From Lumnitzera littorea (Eukaryota; Streptophyta; Magnoliopsida; Myrtales; Combretaceae), in contig JAMXBB010000007.1 in NCBI GenBank assembly GCA_024138015.1, positions 113,512,840 through 113,576,839 on the forward strand: a stretch of DNA of 64,000 nucleotides, read 5' to 3'. Positions 56,601 through 64,000 of the stretch are shown here, piece after piece. Below the pieces are notes generated by a model, which worked only from the letters and a program-made list of their open reading frames with translations, had not been told where the DNA came from and made no database searches. How positions within the stretch are numbered: the first letter of the stretch is position 1; each line of letters opens with the position of its first letter. The position numbers and the translations under genes are program-made.

Positions 56601-57790
56601 CTATTGATCTCAATAGTTAGCACCTCACCTCAGATCACCATTGTTCGCTTATTCGGACACTGAGCGGTCATGTGTCCAAATCCTTGGCATTTGAAACACT
56701 TGATCTCCTCGTCTTCCTCCTTGAACTTTGGCCCTTCTCAAACTTCCTTGAGGGTTCCTTCTCCTTAGCTCTAATAGTCTAAGCGAGTTGGGTCTTGGCA
56801 ACCTTACTTGATTTCGTTTGTACAGGTTTGTTGGAAACAGTTCAGCTACTGCCTGGTTGGCCGACTGGTGGTCAAAATCTTCCTGTTCGACACCTTTCTA
56901 TCCTCTGGGTGACTTGAATTATGTCATTAAGTGTTCCAATATCCAGGGTTTCCAGAACATCCCCAATCTCATACTTCAATCTACTAATGAATCGAGATAC
57001 AGTTTGGTTATCTAATTCTATGACTTTACATCAAATCATTAACATTTGGAACACCTTAACATAAGTGTCTACACTCGACCCTCCTTGTCTTAACTCTTGT
57101 AGTCTTTTGAAGGTATCCTATAAATAATAGTTTGGCACAAACCTTCTTCCCATAACTCTCTTCATTTCATCGTAACTCCTAATCTTTCGTTCTCCTTCAC
57201 TTCTTTAGGTGGCTTGTAAGTTCTTCCACCATAAGATGGCATAACCAGTGAACTTCAACATAGCAAGTTTAACTATTGCATTGTCGGGTGCGTCATGGCA
57301 TTCAAACTACTTTTTAATCTTATCTATCCAATATAGGTAGTTCTCAACATCACCGTTTCTAGAAAAACTTAAGATACCCATCCTCAATCCTTATACTCTA
57401 AGGGCTCATACATTGCTATCTTCATCCTCGTAATACTCCTATGCATCGTCATCTCCTTCCGCTTCTTCCTCAATCTCTTTAAGCGTTAGCATTCGTCTCA
57501 CATCCCTATCATTTCCTTTAGCTTGGGGTAGTCAAGCTGGGGTGTTAGCTCGGCCAAACAAACTAATGTCTCGCCTTTACTGCTTACATTCTCTAGTGAG
57601 GCTATTCTTAGCTCATTGCCTGTCTTCTTGGATAACAATCATCAAACGAGTTACTAAGTCAGTAAGCCTATCCAAGTGATTACCCATTGACTGAGGTGTG
57701 AAGCTTCTTTCTTGCCCTTGGCCATGTCGAGTACCACTTTCTTAGTTTCCTAAAATTCCTTGAACACTTGAGTCTGACATTGATGGTTAC
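56601..57790 (-). mobile_element. Family B gypsy gag with intact CCHC zinc knuckle
   Basis: The zinc knuckle CFKCQGFGHMTAQCP is encoded at 56655-56700 (minus). To the right lie gag segments, and a likely gag start MSDSSVQGIL at about 57779. Stops and frameshifts occur between. The primer-binding site and leader expected to the right of 57790 are not seen because the family A LTR follows directly. Confidence 0.7.
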
Positions 57791-60700
57791 TGTAAGCCCC
57801 ACAACCAGTCATTCAAGGTTCTGATCGGCTAAAAGATCTTATCGAGCCTAAATTATAAGTAAAGCTAGAAATATTAATAAAAATGATTCCATAAGTTCAA
57901 ATTTAAGAAAATAAGTAATAAAATAAAAGAATATAAAAATTCCAAATTTTAAGTATATAACTCGTTATTTATCGAAAATGCATAAAATCCATTTCGATAA
58001 TTAACGAATCACTAGAGATAAATTATATGTATACTAAAAATCATAAAATGACTTAAATAATATTTAGGAATATTTATTTGTACTATATATGAATTTACAT
58101 GTAGGTAAAAATACGCGTAATTACTTAAAATATGCGAAATGTGCTAAAATAATACTAAATAATTAAATAAAATTCATAATTAATTAAGGAAAAATCAAGA
58201 AAATTATAGAAAAATGAGGAAAAGTCTAGAAGTGGGGCGTGGTAATTTGAAAATTAAAGGAGGAAATCAACTAATTAAAATGCAACAAATAGAAAGAGAA
58301 AAAAAGAAGAGATAAAGCAATTGTCTTGTCTAATTAATGCACAATAATTTTCCTCATGCTCTATAAATAGCTAGAAAATTTCAGAAGCTTATTTGGTCAG
58401 TTTAGAGAGTGAGAAAAATAGAGAGGGCTAAAATGTTGAGTATTTGAATTTATTTCAAAAAAAATTTCTCAAATCTGTGCAATTAGGGCCTTAAAGGAAA
58501 ACCCAAACCCGATGAGCAGCTGGGAGTAGATGGTGGTAGTGCCCAGGTGGGCCAACACACCCATACCCATCGATGGTGACCGGAACCACCCAAATCGGTT
58601 AGTTTAATTTCTAGCCCGATTTTGTGTAATTTTGTAAAAATAGTAAATATTCTTAGAAAATTATGAATTTTGTTATTTTAAAATATTTTTATATGTAGTT
58701 TTTAGGAAAAATATTATTTTGATGAAAATATGTGTCCTGATATATGGTCCTTAAGAAATCATGCAAAACCGAACATGTTTCGATTTAGAAATAAATGACC
58801 TTAGGAGTGTAGTTTTGAGCCCAAAATTTTTGTGTAGACTGCTTAGATAATATAGAACAGTTCTATGAAGCCCATTTTCAAAAATTAATTTTTGAAATTT
58901 TTAGATAATTTTTAGGCCTTAAAATGAGGCATCAAATGGGTAATTTAGGGTTAATTAAGTAATTAAATAGTTAATTACTAATTTAATAAATAATTATATG
59001 TTTTAAGATGTTGAAATCTAATGAAGTATAATACTTGTAGCATTTAGGGTGTTAGATGTAATTATTAGGTTAATTGTGTAGTAAATAAGTAATAGGAAAA
59101 TAATAAATTTTAAGTTAATTTTGTAAATTAGGGTAATTAGGTGTAAAATCTGATTTAGGATGAATTTAGACATTTTGAAATGATAATTGATGTTGGGAGA
59201 TGGTAATTAGAATGATATAAATATTTTATGTGTATTATGTACATAATACACAATTATTAGAAATATAATAAATATAAGATAGTAGAATAAAAATTGATAT
59301 TATAAGAATAATAGGGATATATAATAAATCTGATAGAAAACTTAAATTTATGTAATTATATGAAAAATGTAAAAATTTCTTACATCAGGAATAAATTTGG
59401 TACATTAATAAGAATTTAAGTGTACCGGATGGAATAAAATACCGACTAGGGATAATGATGGTATTTACGATATCTGGAAGTAATGTGATTAATTTCACAT
59501 TATGAGTTAAAACGAATTTCTAGGATTCGGGTATAAAACAGTACTTAGAAATCGAACTAAAACCTAATTTAGAAATCGATACGAAAACTGAACCCAAACC
59601 TAGAATAATTGTAAAAGATTTGAGAATCTAGATAACTGGATATATTAAACTCTAAACAAAACATAACAATAAGCGTTATAAGATAAAACCAACTTATAAT
59701 AGTTATATGAAAAACTGAAACCACGTTTGTGTTATAAGGATGATCAGTGATGGCCTGAGCGAGTTAGACCTCGAGTAAGTGAGTGAGGAGTCTAGGTAAG
59801 TTGGGATTAATATGTTGTTGTATTTTGGAAGCTTGAGATTATGCTTGGTTGTGCTTGTTAGATAGTTGGTTGTGTACATGTGCTTAATTATAAGTGGTGT
59901 TATGATTCTGTTTGTTGTTCTGGCTTGTATTGTATGATTTATATAAAATGATTGATCACCCTAAATTGGATTTAATCAAATATACGACCTATAATCATAA
60001 TCGGACCTATATGGTAACTTATTAAGGGAAACTTAGGATTCTCTTACCAAATATCGACCCCTTCGAAAGGGGTAGCGCATGATTATATAATGGTCTCTTT
60101 TGCATCTTTAGTCGAACTAAGTGACAGGAAAAGAAGTCGCGACGAGAGTGAAGTCAATGGTTCGAAAGTAATCGCGGGAGGAGTGATGTCTCCATTGCAC
60201 AAACCTGAGTTTGGTCGTAAGCTGTTGCATTAATAGCAACTCCTTTACTCGGATTAGAATGGGCGCAATTTCTCTAATCTCACGACGAGCCGGATAACGT
60301 CGTGCAATGACATTTGCTTAAACATGCATTGCACCTAATAAGTTGGTTGATAACCTTATTATGTTTATGGTATAGTTTTAAGTCCTTCATCATAACTTAC
60401 TGAGCTGTGATTGCTCACATCTCGATAGACGTCGTGTAGGTGCTAGCCAAGAAGCGGCTTATAACTATTTTAAAGCTAGCAACTGTTGGATTCTAGGAAG
60501 TGAGGAAAAACATTTGAAGAACAAACATATTTTTAAGGTCTAAGTTTTTATTTTAGAATTTTTCATTTCTGAATAATGTAATAACTAGAAAATATATTAT
60601 GGTGAAACATTGTAAATGTTAATTGTAATAACTGAATTTTAGTGTATATATATATATATATATTCTCACTTTCTTAGTTAAATGATTTATTTAAATTACA

Positions 60701-60797
60701 AACTGTTTACTTCAAAGTGATTTAGTCGTGGACGCTGTGTGTAGATTAGGTCTAGGATAGCAGTTGTAAGGCCAACTTCTATCTTAGAATGGTTTAC
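57791..60797 (+). mobile_element. Family A LTR, right end truncated
   Basis: Starts TGTAAGCCCCACAACCAGTCA, preceded by GTTAC, and is colinear with 46546-49653 to GGTTTAC at 60797. There the last ~40 bases (CGACGGGGCTGTTACGACTC...GACA) are missing and the family B LTR begins. A TATA box is at 58362-58369. No second flank repeat can be found because the end is lost. Probably a solo LTR that suffered a deletion also removing the family B leader. Confidence 0.85.
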
Positions 60798-61687
60798 GCG
60801 TAACTAAAAGGGTAGGTCCAGGATACGAGATGGCATAAAAAGTAAATGATAGTCAAAAGTTAAGTAGGGGTTCTCGTACACCGACGTTAAATATGATGCA
60901 TCAACGCCTCACATGAGCTCGGATCACACTTGATATGGCGCATAAATATGTTTGAAGGTTACTTGCCACCAGTCCACACTCAAATGAGCTAGATAAGAGT
61001 AGTTTAAGAATAAGTAGAAGGACACTTAGCTCAAGAGGGAGTAAAAAGTTCAATGTATTATCTATATATGATGATAATATAGCTATTATAATTTACAAGT
61101 ATTTATAGTATCCAATTAGGATCAGTCTTAGGTAAAAGGAAATTATAAAAAAAAAAAAAAAGATTTCTATTAGATAGGAAAAGGGGGAATAATTTATAGG
61201 GATAACAATGTAATCGTACAAAGAGAATATCGACTATCAAAAAGGATAATGCACGCATAATTTTGCTTATTCTATGGTCCCAATAACATTACGATTCGTA
61301 CAGGGGTGGGCTTTGATTAGGTTGGATCGGCATCGGCAATGATAATTCTGATTGCTGGGACTGGACAAAGGTTAGCTTAGGGATGACTCACACTTGGGAT
61401 TAGCCTTAGATGGTTAGCTCCTACCAGTTGTTAGCTCAGCCTCGGCACTGTGAAGATGGTTGTATCCAGATTTGGTAGTTGGAATGGTGTGTTACGGAAG
61501 GGTCGGCCCGGCATGTCGGTTGATTACCTCGGCAGTCTCTTGGATTGTATGGAAAGCGAAGTAGCTTAGTAGATCGGACTAGGGTAAACACTACTCTTCG
61601 GCGCTTAACTCACCTTGGATAGCTAAACGAACCATTTGAGAAAGCTCTCGAGCTCGAAAGCGCGTGATCGATCCTTGATCCCTATCA
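60798..61687 (-). mobile_element. Family B LTR (presumed 5' LTR of the element at 46-61.7 kb)
   Basis: Colinear with 45968-46545 plus 49654-49977 over about 890 bp: CTAAAAGGGTAGGTCC, AGTAGGGGTTCTCGTACA, TATGATGCATCAACGC, AATGAGCTAGATAAG, GATCCTTGATCCCTATCA. Placed beyond gag on the minus strand, it fits as the 5' LTR. The two flanks of the whole element (TCACG at 45963 and GATAG at 61688) do not form a target-site duplication. Confidence 0.75.
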
Positions 61688-62760
61688 GATAGAGTCAAAA
61701 CTGAAGTGGAGGTCAACCTTGCTTTTACCTTAGTAAAACTCCTCTCCTCTTTCTCTCACCACTTAAACTCCATATTCTTTTTTGTAAGCTTAGTCAAAGG
61801 TGCCACTGGGGTTTGCTACTCAACAATGGCTCGTACCTTCTCTTCATCAACTCTTAATCCCTCTCCACCGACAACATAATCTAGAAAAATTACTTCTTCC
61901 TGATAAAAACAACATTTCTTTAGGTTTTTGAACAATCACTTCGCTCGAAGGACAACGAAAACAGCTTAGAGATAATTGATATGCTTCGCCAGATTGGCAC
62001 TATAAACAAGGATGTTGTCAAAGTGGATGACGACAAATTTCCCGATCAAATCTCTCAAAACATAATTCATCAATCTCATAAAAGTGTTAGGGGCATTTGA
62101 TAATCCGAAAGGCATAACTATCTATTCGTACAAGTTATGTCGGGTCATAAAGGGCAAATTTCCATTCATCTCCTTGTCTCATCCGATTTTGGTGGTACCT
62201 GGACTTCAAATCGATCTTACTAAACACTTTCACATTACTCAATTCATCTAACATATCATCTAGCCTCGGGTGGGGTATCTATACTTAATCGTAGTCTTGT
62301 TAACAGCTCTGCTATCCTTCTTTGACATAAGCAACGCATATGCATAAGTAACACTTTACTATCTATACACCCATATGCCAAGTGCCATTCTTCTTAAGCA
62401 TAAGCAACGTAGGCATAACACATGAGCTAAGGCTCTCCCTCACATATCCTTTCTCTAATAGTTCATTGACTTGCTTCTGGAGTTTAGCAGCTTATTTGGG
62501 GTTCATCCAATAAGCTGGTTTGTTCGGCAAGGCAGCACTGAGTTTCAAGTTAATATAATGTTCAATGTCTCGAAATGGAGGTAATCCTTCTAGTAGATGT
62601 TCCAAGAACAAGTCAACATATTCATCCAATAGTTCCTTTATCTCTAAGGGTAGTTCAACTTGCTCCTTCAATTCCAATAGTCGCTTGACCAACAGAAAGG
62701 CTGGCATGTTAGCCTTTATAGCCTCTCGGAGCTCGACTCTACTCAGAACCATAGTCTTCT
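61688..62760 (-). mobile_element. Family B gypsy RT fragment with altered catalytic site
   Basis: Minus-strand pieces: KLTKKNMEFKW, IGKFVVIHFDNILVYSANL, then at 62492-62752 ELLDEYVDLFLEHLLEGLPP, RDIEHYINL, ALPNKPAYWMNPK, a typical start of gypsy RT. The catalytic FDD is FDN here. Further stops and frameshifts make it non-functional. It is a separate copy from the RT at 52.1-56 kb. Confidence 0.75.
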
Positions 62761-63340
62761 TAGATCCTCAAGCAAGTTTAGTTTGTAGCTTACTAACTTC
62801 ACTTGGCATCATAGGGTTTATAGTAATCTTCTTCGAATACATAGTTATTCCTAAATCCGGCATGCATAACTCTACTATTAAAAAGTTAAGGTCTGCCTAA
62901 TAGCACATGAGATGCACACATAAGTAGTATATCACAAAGAATTTCATTGAAATAGTTTCTCATTGAGATCAACAACAATATTTGTCGAGTGATATGTAGT
63001 GCTCCCTTTTAGTTTAGCCAATGTAGTTTACATAGCTTCAAGTGTAAAATGGTCAGTAACTTAATTTTCTTAATTAGTTTAGCAAACGCTATGTTGGTCC
63101 AGCTCTCATTATCCACTATGAGTGCACAAACCTAATTATTTACTTTGCAAGTAATGTAAAATAAGTTCTCTTTTTGCTCCTCCTCAGTAAAGGGTTTTAT
63201 ACTCATCGCATGTCAAACAACCAAAGTTAGCTTGTCCAAGTCCTTGGCAAACATATCTTCCTCAACTAGTTCATCCTCTGAGTGATTTCCTTCCCAGGAA
63301 TAACCTCCTCCTTGGGTTCCTCATCGATAGTATTCACTTT
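62761..63340 (-). mobile_element. Family B gypsy linker and protease region (decayed)
   Basis: It lies between RT and gag on the minus strand where the aspartic protease is expected. I could not read a convincing D(S/T)G active site, so the domain is inferred from position. Confidence 0.4.
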
Positions 63341-64000
63341 GAGCTTCGAGACATCTCCTTTGATAATCATGGTTCTTTAGTTCGAATACTAAGCAGTCAT
63401 ATGCCCAAACCTTTGGTATTTAAAGTATTTGATTTGGCTTATCTTACTCTCGGATTCTTTTCCTTTCTCATAAGTTCTCGATGGCACTTCATCATCAATA
63501 AGTCAGCTCTTTTGTTTAGCTTCGACATCTGTCCTTTAAGTTAGCCCAATACTATTCTAAGCTCATAAACTTCCTTAAGTGGGTCAACTTGATTGCATAA
63601 GTCATCTCATTAAAGGTCAACTCATCCTATTCCTCCTTTGTCTCTCTACTCGTTGGGATATTCTTATAACCTCATCTAATGTAATAAATTGTTGAAGCTC
63701 TATAACATCTCGGATATCGCTTCTCAACCTAATGAGAAATTTGGATATTGTTCAAGTCAATGGTTTATCCATTTCATAGCGAATCATGAGTATCTAAAAT
63801 TCTTGAACATATTCATCAACAGTTCAGCCTCTTTGTCTCAGTTCTTGAAGCTGAGCAAAAGTATCATACAAATAAGTATCATACAAATAAGTATCTAACA
63901 CGAATTTATTTCCGAAGATCCTCTTCATCTTAGGCTAAGTATTTACCTCTTTATATTGTTCTTGTCTTCTCATGATTTTGAAGTTTTTCCACCACATTGT
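63341..64000 (-). mobile_element. Family B gypsy gag, zinc knuckle mutated, cut by window end
   Basis: At about 63380-63425 the minus strand reads YFKYQRFGHMTA, stop, YSN, where the sister element has CFKCQGFGHMTAQCPN. All three cysteines are now Tyr and the Gln is a stop, all G:C to A:T changes. Further gag sequence continues to the right beyond the window. Confidence 0.7.

Noticed and set aside
1..64000. CRISPR arrays, bacterial-type operons, rRNA or tRNA genes
   Set aside because: No regularly spaced short repeats with unique spacers, no ribosome-binding-site-led gene series and no rRNA or complete tRNA cloverleaf were seen. The context is plant nuclear DNA.

Overview
This is nuclear DNA of a flowering plant, most likely a eudicot. 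The evidence is two intron-rich plant genes (11 and 19 exons, all introns GT-AG), a very AT-rich background, and plant-type transposon families (Ty3/gypsy, Ty1/copia, LINE, SINE, hAT, Helitron-like). I cannot name the species.

Layout. 1-160 is the 3' end of a long terminal repeat (LTR family A). 161-5.1 kb is AT-rich intergenic DNA, followed by a Helitron-like element (5093-5563). 5786-15868 (+) is a complete cereblon-type gene: a Lon N-terminal domain plus a CULT domain, 525 aa when the exons are joined. Its large introns hold gypsy, LINE, SINE and Helitron fragments. 17377-23649 (-) is a complete cytosolic-type NADP-dependent malic enzyme gene, 587 aa in 19 exons. The two genes are convergent, with about 1.5 kb between their stop codons. 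They are unrelated housekeeping-type genes and I see no functional link between them.

24-39 kb is gene-poor. It contains a broken minus-strand Ty1/copia element (26.7-28 kb) interrupted by a relic of LTR A, a decayed hAT transposase (29.6-31.5 kb), a short hAT-like MITE with a perfect 8-bp target-site duplication (33826-34284) and a diverged sibling, a 64-65 bp minisatellite (37.4-37.7 kb), and several microsatellites.

39-64 kb is a nested stack of decayed Ty3/gypsy retrotransposons. Minus-strand elements of family B (LTR about 0.9 kb; gag, protease, RT, RNase H and integrase still recognisable) were hit repeatedly by family A. Two of the roughly 3 kb plus-strand family A LTRs are solo LTRs with target-site duplications (AAGGG/AAGGG and AACAT/AACAC), a third lost its right end, and a minus-strand A fragment keeps part of pol plus a truncated 3' LTR. 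No retrotransposon ORF is intact.

I found no rRNA, tRNA, CRISPR array or operon, and no convincing new multi-gene system. The most interesting items are residue choices in the cereblon drug-binding pocket, duplicated splice-acceptor regions in the same gene, two Helitron-like elements sharing a 5' terminus, and the history of the retrotransposon stack (chimeric ORF, internal tandem duplications, a new perfect palindrome).
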